From Poa pratensis (lineage: Eukaryota > Streptophyta > Magnoliopsida > Poales > Poaceae): a DNA stretch of 64,000 nt. The number at the start of each line of letters is the position of its first letter. Positions within the stretch are counted from its first letter, which is position 1. Made by a program: the position numbers and the translations under genes. Of this stretch, positions 55,542 through 64,000 are shown in pieces. The notes under the pieces were generated by a model. That model ran no database searches and had not been told where the DNA came from. It worked only from the letters and a program-made list of their open reading frames with translations. The stretch is from contig CAMZMU010000055.1 of assembly GCA_947311845.1 (NCBI GenBank), forward strand, positions 19,067,040 through 19,131,039, in the 5' to 3' direction.

Positions 55542-57113
55542 TGATGGCTACGTGTTGGTGAACCCCAAGAGGAAGGTTATGATGTAGACAGCAGAAGTTT
55601 TCCCTTGAGAAATCTACCCAAGGTTATCAATCCAGTAGGACTTGACGATCTATCGGAAGGTTGTTGATGTTGACTCCCCCTGGCGCTAGGGAGCTTGCAC
55701 CAACGTGGAATCTGCACAGACACAAACCAGAACTTTGCCCAACACGAAACAGAGAGGTTGTCAATCTCTCCGGTCTTGCAGAAACAAAGAGTTAAACGTA
55801 TGGTGTGGAAAACAGCAGGAAAAACAGCAAGTAACAGGAAACAGATGATTGCAGCAGGTTGTGTAAACAGTATGAGGAAATTGGACCAGGGTCCACAGTT
55901 CACTAGTGGTGTCTCTCTCAGAACAGATAACTAGCATGTTGGGTAAACAAATTACAGCTGGGCAATTGACAAATAGAGAGGGCATAACAATGCAATACAT
56001 GCCAAGATGTCTACTATGAAATCTAGTTGGGCATTACAACAAAGTACATAGACCGTTATTCCAACCGCATCTATGCCTAAATAATCCACCTTCAAGGCAG
56101 CATCCGCATCCTATTCAGTATTAAGTTGCTAACAACAGATTATTGCATGAAGTAAAGTGTGTAATGTAATCAATACAAGTGCCCTTGGACACTGCACCAA
56201 TGTTTTATCCCTAGTAGCAACAGCACATCTACCATCTTAGACCTTTCTGTCACTGATCCAGATATCTAGAGACTGAACCCACTATCGAGCATAAATACCC
56301 CCTCTTGGAGTCACAAGCATCTACTTGGCCAAAGCATCTACTAGCAACGGAGAGCATGCAAGATCAAGAGCACATAGATAAACAACTTGAATAAACATGG
56401 TATCAATATTCATCGGATCCCAGCAAACACAACATCTAGCATTACAATAAGATGATCTTGATCATGTTAGGCAGCTCACAAGATCTAAACATGGAGGCAC
56501 AAGGTAGAGAGACAACCATCTAGCTACTGCTATGGACCCGTAGTCCAGGGGTGGACTACTCACGCATCACTCCGGAGGCAGGCATGGTGATGTAGAGCCC
56601 TCCGGTGATGATCTCCCCTCCGGCAGGGTGCCGGGAAGAGCTTCAGAACTCCTCCGATCTGAGATTGACGATGACGGCCGCGACGGAACTTTTCGTGGAA
56701 TATGATCGACCGTAATAGGGTTTTCGCGTCGCGGAGAATATATAGGCGAAGAGGCGGCGTCGGTGGCCGAGGGGGGCCACCACGCCATAGGGGGGCGCGG
56801 GCCCACCCTGGGCCGCGCCCTAGTGTGGCGTGGCCCCCTGGTGGGTCTGCTCCGACTCCCCTTTGGACTCCGTGATCTCCTCGTGATATTATTGACGATG
56901 TCTTTTGTTTCGTCCAATTCCGAGAATATTTCCTTAATAGATTTTCTGAAACCAAAAACAGCAGAAAACAGGGAACTGGCACTGTGGCATCTTGTTAATA
57001 GGTTAGTCCCAGAAAATGCATAAAAATGATATAAAGTGTAACCAAAACATGTAGCAATTGATATAATAACAGCATGGAACATCAAAAATTATAGATACGT
57101 TTGAGACGTATCA
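55542..57113 (-). repeat. 3' LTR of NA-2
   Basis: 1572 bp, nearly identical to 60914-62482. The minus-strand start TGATACGTCTCAAACGTATC is palindromic, like family X. It contains a GC-rich block (56560-56880) and a plausible TATA on the minus strand (GAATATATAGGCG seen on the plus strand near 56734). Confidence 0.9.
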
Positions 57114-57129
57114 AGCATCCCCAAGCTTA
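57114..57129 (-). other. Polypurine tract of NA-2
   Basis: On the minus strand CTAAGCTTGGGGATGCT runs into the 3' LTR start TGATACG. The same core recurs at 58973-58984 and 59025-59036. Confidence 0.7.
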
Positions 57130-58956
57130 GTTCCTGCTCGTCCTCGAGTAGGTAAACGATAAAAACAGATAATTTTTGAAGTGACATGCTACCAACACAA
57201 TCTTTGATCAAATAACAATGTAATGCACATGATCTGAATGAAGTGATCCAAGCCAATGGTCTATAGTTTGCAAGCAAGTAAATAAAGAGTAAACATAAGT
57301 GATCACACAAGTGCAAACTTTCATGAATAATACTATAAAACATTTAGAGATATAATAGTCTAACATAATAGTTAGCTCACAGCAGCAATAATTTCAACAT
57401 GAAAGTGTTTGTATCAACACAAAGGAAGATAATAGCTTCAGCTTTGCTTCAACTTTCAACATGTATATCATATAGATAATGTCAATGCAAAGAATATGAT
57501 CAACCAAACACAAAGTTATGTAAAAACTGTTATACTGGAGTTGACAATGATGTTTGCTTAAGTAGACAGAAAGAAGTGGGAAAACTGACTCAACATAAAA
57601 GTAAAAGAATGGCCCTTCGCAGAGGGAAGCAGGGATTAACATCATGTGCTAGAGCTGTAGTTCCCGAAGGCATATAGAGAGCATAAAATATTGTTTTGTA
57701 AGGTAATGGTGTATACAGGTGTCAACAAATCAGCAAATAGGCAATACTCTACTTCACTAGTTGATCAAACTTTACAAGAGCGGCTCCCATGAAGGACGTT
57801 ATTTCTACCAGCGGGCAGATCATCCCTCTTCTCTTTTGTTTACACACTTGTGAACATTGCTTGACTGACGAATCAGGGGCAAAAAGATGTGAAGAGAATT
57901 GTTTGGTTAAAGTTGTAATTAATTGGGACTGGGCACCCCGTTGCCAGCTCTTTTTGCAAAATTATTGGATAAGCGGATGTATATGCCACTAGTCCAGGTG
58001 TGTAAAATTTGATCAACCAGGAAATAAAGACCACCTATCTACGTCCTTATGAGCTTTTCAAGTAGTGACACAAAAAGGATAATTGTTTTGAGTAGTTAGT
58101 AGATAGCACATGAAGAAATTTACTTGGAATGGTGAAAACACCACATAATAGGTAGGTATGGTGGACACAGGTGGCATGGATTTGGCTCAAGGTTTTGGAT
58201 GTACAAGAAGCATTCCCTCTTAGTACAGAGTTTAGGCTAGCAAGGTTATTATAAGCAAACATCATTATCAACTGGAATAGCAAGAGTGTACATAAAACAC
58301 AAGGTTTGACGAACCATAGACTCCCACTGTCTTCCTTGTTAACACATAGCCTTCATCCAAAAATTATCTAGACTACTATGGACTTCCAATTATGCAACAG
58401 ATTATTATAGCAGAAAATCCTTATAGTAGTTCTTCATTAATAGCCATTACTTACATGATGCACAAGCTTAAACATTAATTACTTGACAGCTCAAAACAAT
58501 TGGCAAGCATCAAATTACTCAAGACAACGATCTAAAAAGATTCATGTAAGCATTTTATACCACTACCACATGCATAGCATTTTTCTGGTCCAACCAAACA
58601 CCAATCAACTTATTTGACAACTCTCCAAACAGATATAAGTGAAGCAAGAGAGTACTTTCTTCAAAAGAAACTGAAAGCTCTAACAAGAGATATGAAAAAC
58701 TGAGAGCTAACAGCAATAACAGCAACTAGACAGGAATACTCAACAAGTATAAGTGAAGCACAAGAGTATTCTAATGAAAAAGTGGAGCGTGTCTCTCTCC
58801 CAAACATGAATACTAGGATCCAACAAGTATAGCACAGCAAACAAAACAAAACAAACTGAAAACAAAAACACTGACGCTCCAAGGAAGAGTACACTAGCAT
58901 GAAGCAATAAAAATATAGCACCATTAGAGATGACCTGATAATTTGTAGATGAAGAA
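57130..58956 (-). other. Non-coding internal region of NA-2
   Basis: AT-rich DNA in the place of RT and integrase. No domain was recognised in any frame. Confidence 0.5.
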
Positions 58957-59036
58957 GGGGATGCCTTGGGCATCCCCAAGCTTAGATGCTTGAGTCTTCT
59001 TGAAATATGCTGGGGAGGTAAGCCTCCCCAAGCTTA
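58957..59036. repeat. Two hairpin plus polypurine-core modules in NA-2
   Basis: Module 1 is GGGGATGCC-TTG-GGCATCCCC (58957-58977) followed by AAGCTTA. Module 2 is GGGGAGG-TAAG-CCTCCCC (59012-59029) followed by AAGCTTA. The stems differ in sequence but each is perfectly paired, and each provides the CCCCAAGCTTA core of the polypurine tract. Confidence 0.8.
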
Positions 59037-59691
59037 AGCTCTTCACTCTTCTTGATCATGTAATATCATTCTCCTCTATCAACACTTGAAAACTTCCTTC
59101 ACACCAAAACTTAACAGCTTTTCTCATTAGCAGGTTAGTGCACTAAAAGATAATACTTCAAAGTTCTAGCAAAGACAAAACTCACAAGCCAACTATTTTA
59201 AACATTAGCCACTGTTACTAGGCTCAAGTGGGCACTTTTACACGAAAAGAAACCACTTAAAAACTTGTAAAAGAGAGAATGCAAAATAAAAGACAGAATC
59301 TGTCAAACCAGAACAGTCTGTAATGACGAATTTTTTCGAGGCACTTACGATGCTCAGATGAAAACTTTTGAAATAATGAAAGTTGCGTAACATCATCAGG
59401 AACATGCACAAAAAGTTTCAGCATTTTTCGATTTTTTCTGATTTTCTACTGAATTAAACGGTGACGAACAGCAATCTGTCCCAATGCAGTCCCGAAAATA
59501 AAAACCAACTTTGCATTAGTAACTCTCCTTGGCACAACAAAACAGCAAATAAAAGATACAAAGGAGTTGCTACAGAGGTAAACAAGCATCCTTGACTCAA
59601 GAAAACAAAAATAAAACAGCAAATAAAAACATGGGTTATCTCCCAGAAGTGCTTTTCTTTAATGCCTTTGAGCTAGGCATGAAGAGATGCA
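59037..59691 (-). other. Non-coding region downstream of the NA-2 protease frame
   Basis: AT-rich, no frame or repeat recognised. Confidence 0.4.
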
Positions 59692-60760
59692 TCAAGTATT
59701 GTCAAGACCAGAAAATCCAAAACCATAATTTGTCTTGACACTAGTATCATGTGAGTATTTCATCTTCTTCCTAGGGAAGTGTTCCATACCTTTCTTGAGT
59801 GGGAATTGAAATTTTATATTCCCCTCTCTCATATCAATAACAGCACCAACAGTTCTCAGAAAAGGTCTTCCCAAAACAATAGGACAAGAAGGATTGCATT
59901 CAATATCCAAAACCACAAAATCAACAGGGACAAGATTGTTGTTAACCATTATCAAAACATCATCAACTTTTCCTAAAGGTTTCTTCATAGAAGAATCAGC
60001 AAAGTGAACATCCAAATGACATTTTTCCAAAGGTGCAAGCTTGAGAATATCATATAAATTTTTAGGCATAACCGAAATACAAGAACCAAGGTCACACAAA
60101 GCATTGCATTCAAACTCACTCAGTTTCATTTTAATAACAGGTTCCCAATTATCATCTAACTTCCTAGGGATAGAAGCTTCAAGTTTTAATTTTTCTTCCC
60201 TAGCATGCATGAGAGCTTTGATAATATGTTCAGTAAAAGCCATATTTATTTTACTAGCATTAGGACTCTTAGCTAGCTTTTGCAAGAACATGATGACTTC
60301 AGTTATGTTACAATTTTCGAAATTGAAGTTGTTGTCATAAAAACAATGGAGCAATTATCACCAACACCTCTAAAAATTTCAGCACTTTTACTAGGAACAA
60401 AAGTAGTGCTATCAGGCAATTTAAACTTTTTTGTAGAGGTAGTAGAGACATTTCCAACACTTATTATCTTTTCACTAACAGTAGGGGCGCATTAGCATGT
60501 GAGGCATCATTTGTTTCATTAGTAAAAATAGTGCAAACTCTAACAACACTATTTTGTTCAGCAATTTCAGCTTCTCTTTCTTCTCTCCCATCTTTCATGA
60601 AGTTCAGCAAGCATCCTAATGTTGTTATCAATTTTAATTGGATAGCATTGAGTGTTTTACTCTCTCTAATATCACTAGGAATAGCTTTTATTTTCAGCAT
60701 TTCAACATCATGAGCAAGACTATCAACTTTAGCAGCAGGGCAACTCGAAATTAAAAACTA
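59692..60760 (-). pseudogene. Gag-tail/protease frame of NA-2
   Basis: The 220-codon frame 60354-59692 contains a retropepsin: CDLGSCISVMPKNLYDILK as active-site loop, then LDVHFADSS, VPVDFVVLD and CPIVLGRPFLRTVGAVID. Upstream, after frame shifts near 60350 and 60470, codons LNAIQLKLITTLGCLLNF and AEIAEQNSVVRVCTIFTN continue to about 60700-60760 and look like a shrunken gag end. A full Gag core is missing, unlike NA-1. The protease block matches NA-1 (GRPFLRT.GA.ID), so the two elements are cousins at different stages of loss. Confidence 0.75.
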
Positions 60761-60885
60761 GATGCAGGAATTTAATTTTTTTGGGTTTTTGATTTTTAAC
60801 AGCAAGCAAAACAAAACTAAAACAAGACAAAAAACAAAGTAAAGAGATTGGAACTGAGAGACTCCCCTTTCCAATAGCCTCCAAG

Positions 60886-60903
60886 TCCCCGGCAACGGCG
60901 CCA
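60886..60903 (-). other. Primer-binding site of NA-2
   Basis: TGGCGCCGTTGCCGGGGA on the minus strand is a full match to the usual tRNA-Asp primer site of Gypsy elements. It lies ten bases after the LTR end. Confidence 0.9.
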
Positions 60904-60913
60904 GAAAACAGCT

Positions 60914-62482
60914 TGATGGCTACGTGTTGGTGAACCCCAAGAGGAAGGTTATGATGTAGACAGCAGAAGTTTTCCCTTGAGAAATCTACCCAAGGTTATC
61001 AATCCAGTAGGACTTGACGATCTATCGGAAGGTTGTTGATGTTGACTCCCCCTGCGCTAGGGAGCTTGCACCAACGTGGAATCTGCACAGACACAAACCA
61101 GAACTTTGCCCAACACGAAACAGAGAGGTTGTCAATCTCTCCGGTCTTGCAGAAACAAAGAGTTAAACGTATGGTGTGGAAAACAGCAGGAAAAAAGCAA
61201 GTAACAGGAAACAGATGATTGCAGCAGGTTGTGTAAACAGTATGAGGAAATTGGACCAGGGTCCACAGTTCACTAGTGGTGTCTCTCTCAGAACAGATAA
61301 CTAGCATGTTGGGTAAACAAATTACAGCTGGGCAATTGACAAATAGAGAGGGCATAACAATGCAATACATGCCAAGATTCTACTATGAAATCTAGTTGGG
61401 CATTACAACAAAGTACATAGACCGTTATTCCAACCGCATCTATGCCTAAATAATCCACCTTCAAGGCAGCATCCGCATCCTATTCAGTATTAAGTTGCTA
61501 ACAACAGATTATTGCATGAAGTAAAGTGTGTAATGTAATCAATACAAGTGCCCTTGGACACTGCACCAATGTTTTATCCCTAGTAGCAACAGCACATCTA
61601 CCATCTTAGACCTTTCTGTCACTGATCCAGATATCTAGAGACTGAACCCACTATCTAGCATAAATACCCCCTCTTGGAGTCACAAGCATCTACTTGGCCA
61701 AAGCATCTACTAGCAACGGAGAGCATGCAAGATCAAGAGCACATAGATAAACAACTTGAATAAACATGGTATCAATATTCATCGGATCCCAGCAAACACA
61801 ACATCTAGCATTACAATAAGATGATCTTGATCATGTTAGGCAGCTCACAAGATCTAAACATGGAGGCACAAGGTAGAGAGACAACCATCTAGCTACTGCT
61901 ATGGACCCGTAGTCCAGGGGTGGACTACTCACGCATCACTCCGGAGGCAGGCATGGTGATGTAGAGCCCTCCGGTGATGATCTCCCCTCCGGCAGGGTGC
62001 CGGGAAGAGCTTCAGAACTCCTCCGATCTGAGATTGACGATGACGGCCGCGACGGAACTTTTCGTGGAATATGATCGACCATAATAGGGTTTTCGCGTCG
62101 CGGAGAATATATAGGCGAAGAGGCGGCGTCGGTGGCCGAGGGGGGCCACCACGCCATAGGGGGGCGCGGGCCCACCCTGGGCCGCGCCCTAGTGTGGCGT
62201 GGCCCCCTGGTGGGTCTGCTCCGACTCCCCTTTGGACTCTGTGATCTCCTCGTGATATTATTGACGATGTCTTTTGTTTCGTCCAATTCTGAGAATATTT
62301 CCTTAATAGATTTTCTGAAACCAAAAACAGCAGAAAACAGGGAACTGGCACTGTGGCATCTTGTTAATAGGTTAGTCCCAGAAAATGCATAAAAATGATA
62401 AGAAGTGTAACCAAAACATGTTGCAATTGATATAATAATAGCATGGAACATCAAAAATTATAGATACGTTTGAGACGTATCA
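60914..62482 (-). repeat. 5' LTR of NA-2
   Basis: 1569 bp with TGATGG and GTATCA ends, about ten visible differences from the other LTR (for example C/T near 62090, 62240 and 62290, and a few one-base gaps). Confidence 0.9.
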
Positions 62483-63635
62483 ACCAGCCTGAAGGGTGAC
62501 ATCCCAATTGGTATCTTGTATGCTATTCTATAAGCCCACAAAGCATCTGATAGCTTCAGTGACCAATCTGTTCTGGATTTTGACACAACTTTCTCCAGGA
62601 TATGCTTTATTTTTCTATTGGACAATTCAACCTGACCATTTGCTTGAGGATGATATGGTATGGTCACCTTGTGATTTCTAACTCCATACTTGCTCAACAA
62701 CTTTTCCAGCTGTGCATTATTGAAATGAGCTCCACCATCACTAATGACAACTCTCGGTACTCCAAACCTTAGAAATATAACATTTTTGAACATCTTACAC
62801 ACTGCCTTGGAATCTGCACTCACAGTGGGGATTGCCTCAACCCATTTGGAAACATAGTCCACTGCTACAAGAATGTGTTTGTAACCTTGAGAAGATGGAA
62901 GTGGTCCAACAAAATCAACACCCCAAACATCAAATAGCTCAACTTCCAGAATTCCTTGCTGGGGCATTTCATTCCTTCTGGAAATCTTTCCTGATCTCTG
63001 GCAAGAATCACATTTCTTGATGAAATCATGTGCATCTCTAAATAAGTTGGGCCAGTAAAATCCAGCTTGCAGAATTTTAGCTTGAGTTTTCATCACACCG
63101 GCATGTCCTCCATACATGCCTGCATAGCATTGGAATAATATATCCTGAGTTTCTGCAAGAGGAACACATCTCCTAACAGCTCCATCAACACAAAGTTTGT
63201 ACATAAAGGGCTCATCCCAATAGTAACTCTTGGCATCATGCATGAACTTCTTCTTCTGTTGATATGAAATGTTTGCTGGCACAATTTCACACAGAAGAAA
63301 GTTGACAATATCAACATACCAAGGGGTGCTGGAATGAATTACCATAAGCTGTTCACCAAGCAATACATCTCTAATCTCACATTCATCTGCATAACTGACT
63401 CTTGAAAGGTGATCTGCCACGAGATTTTCAGTGTCTTTCTTGTCCTTTATCTCAATGTCAAACTCTTACAGGAGCAAAATCCACCTGATAAGCCTGGGCG
63501 TAGCCTCCTTCTTACTGACCAAGTACCTAATAGCTACATGATTTGTGAAGATAGTGCACTTGTTGCCTACCAAGTAGGGTCTCAATTTGTCAAAATCAAA
63601 GACTACTGCAAGCAATTCCTTTTCAGTTGTTGTGT
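62483..63635 (-). pseudogene. Athila RNase H end and integrase N-terminal and core part
   Basis: The frame 63635-63466 has TEKELLAVVFDFDKLRPYLV and HVAIRYLVSKKEATPRLIRW, the RNase H end of Athila pol. A stop (TAA in place of CAA) near 63465 breaks the polyprotein. The integrase follows: [10 protein letters not shown] and CDSCQR of the zinc finger (its first His is replaced), [20 protein letters not shown] with Asp 1, [10 protein letters not shown] with Asp 2 and [11 protein letters not shown] with Glu. The Asp 2 to Glu distance is 36 residues by my count, one more than usual. The frame runs to GMSPFRL at the NA-2 junction and continues at 55541. Confidence 0.88.
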
Positions 63636-63887
63636 CACTAGTACAGAACGACACATCAGATACCCCTCTATGGCAACGACACGAGTTAGGCGACGGAAAA
63701 TCGCGACATCCCCGCGTGCCCGCACTGGGCCATAAGGCAGGCCCACAATAAAGGCAATGGGTAAATAGAGAATACATTTTGGCAACGGAGATTATTTGAC
63801 CTCCGTTACGATATGTGCTCATCGCACACGGACATTCGCGTAATCTCCGTTGCCATTAGAAGCAGCCCGATAGCCGCTAACACGGCC

Positions 63888-63894
63888 TATAAAA
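63888..63894 (+). promoter_or_regulatory. TATA box inside the CACTA end
   Basis: TATAAAA lies ~85 bp upstream of the ATG at 63975, followed by a CT-rich leader (CACTCTCACTCTCACT). This is a good plant-type core promoter. Confidence 0.55.
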
Positions 63895-63974
63895 CCACGC
63901 CCTTCACTCTCACTCTCACTATGCTCACTTTCAACCTAGCCGCCGATTAGTCTCCTCTCTCTCCACTGTGATGC

Positions 63975-64000
63975 ATGGCTTCCACCGCCGGCGCTGGTAG
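63975..64000 (+). CDS. Start of an unknown gene within the CACTA element (partial)
   Basis: ATG opens MASTAGAG before the window ends. An out-of-frame ATG at 63971 gives only a ten-codon frame. The gene may be a CACTA gene or a captured one; nothing more can be seen. Confidence 0.4.

Larger units (their letters stand above)
55542..62482 (-). mobile_element. Non-autonomous Gypsy element NA-2 (protease-only), inserted in the Athila integrase
   Basis: Two ~1.57-kb LTRs (55542-57113 and 60914-62482) begin TGATGGCTACG and end GAGACGTATCA on the plus strand. The target duplication is ACTAG/ACCAG. The tRNA-Asp primer site is at 60886-60903 and the purine tract at 57114-57129, so transcription runs leftward. 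By eye the LTRs differ at only about ten sites, so the insertion is recent. The only coding trace is a gag-tail/protease frame (59692-60760). 57130-59691 is non-coding and includes two hairpin modules (58957-59036). NA-2 lies in the same orientation as its host. Confidence 0.92.
53784..63635 (-). mobile_element. Athila-type Ty3/Gypsy element, split by NA-2 and cut by CACTA
   Basis: Parts on the minus strand are RNase H end and integrase (63635-62483), integrase C-terminus (55541-55119), a 3' untranslated region with repeats (55118-53784) and the 3' LTR. NA-2 (55542-62482) sits inside the integrase gene with target duplication ACTAG/ACCAG (one mismatch). Without it the integrase frame continues across the junction with the conserved VYGKACHLPVELEH segment. 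RT, protease and gag lie beyond the CACTA insertion, off the window. Confidence 0.85.
63636..64000 (+). mobile_element. CACTA (En/Spm) transposon end, running off the window
   Basis: CACTAGTACAGAACGACACA starts at 63636, directly after TGT (63633-63635), the likely 3-bp target duplication. It interrupts the Athila RNase H. The subterminal region has GGCAACG/CGTTGCC words in both directions, including a perfect 14-bp inverted repeat (63781-63794 and 63841-63854), as expected for CACTA subterminal binding sites. A TATA box and an ATG follow. Confidence 0.8.

Noticed and set aside
1..64000. tRNA or rRNA genes
   Set aside because: No cloverleaf with both A and B boxes or rRNA motif was recognised; tRNA-like words belong to primer-binding sites and SINE heads.

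Overview
The window is plant nuclear DNA from a large grass genome. A Triticeae species (wheat, goatgrass, barley or rye group) is most likely. This is inferred from nested Tat- and Athila-type Gypsy elements, multi-kilobase solo LTRs, Helitrons ending in hairpin plus CTAG, a Triticeae-style SINE, and a grass CYP86A-like P450. Most of the 64 kb is layered transposable elements. Only one cellular gene looks intact: a CYP86A-like cytochrome P450 at 32119-33747 on the minus strand.

Layout, left to right. 1-5569 is the 3' part of a Tat-lineage Gypsy element (Tat-1, plus strand): integrase end, a spliced gene on the opposite strand, and the 3' LTR. It is inserted in a second Tat-type element (Tat-2, minus strand, 5570-12978) that has gag and protease but no RT or integrase, its own spliced antisense gene, and a 13-unit hairpin array. 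Tat-2 in turn sits in an LTR fragment of another family (12984-13700), which lies next to an orphan B3-like exon (13780-14044). 14595-27322 is a non-autonomous gag-protease Gypsy element (NA-1) with target duplication GTGCC. Its left LTR is split by a 5.25-kb giant solo LTR (15407-20659, target duplication ACCCT).

27323-34000 holds a broken P450 copy fused to a CACTA transposase fragment, a short solo LTR, a poly(A)-tailed GC-rich segment and the intact P450. 34681-38705 is a LINE 3' end cut by Helitron 1 (35485-38594). It is followed by a short-LTR Copia piece and another LTR split by a second giant solo LTR (39718-43720, target duplication TATAG). 44221-44560 is a MITE and 46093-49197 is Helitron 2. 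49198-52110 is mostly unassigned, with one more LINE 3' end. From about 53000 to 63635 lies an Athila-type element on the minus strand. Its integrase is split by a second non-autonomous protease-only Gypsy element (NA-2, 55542-62482), and its RNase H is cut by a CACTA element running off the right edge.

The most unusual signals are these. (1) The two diverged giant solo LTRs share a three-exon acidic reading frame with matching exon phases, an identical 81-bp middle exon and GC-AG introns. (2) The Tat-2 hairpin array has 13 stems whose base changes are always compensated. (3) Repeats in the Athila 3' UTR show a similar pattern of co-changing stem arms. (4) Both Tat elements carry the same class of multi-exon antisense gene. 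All coordinates and translations were read by eye. Family names are assigned from motifs, not from database searches.
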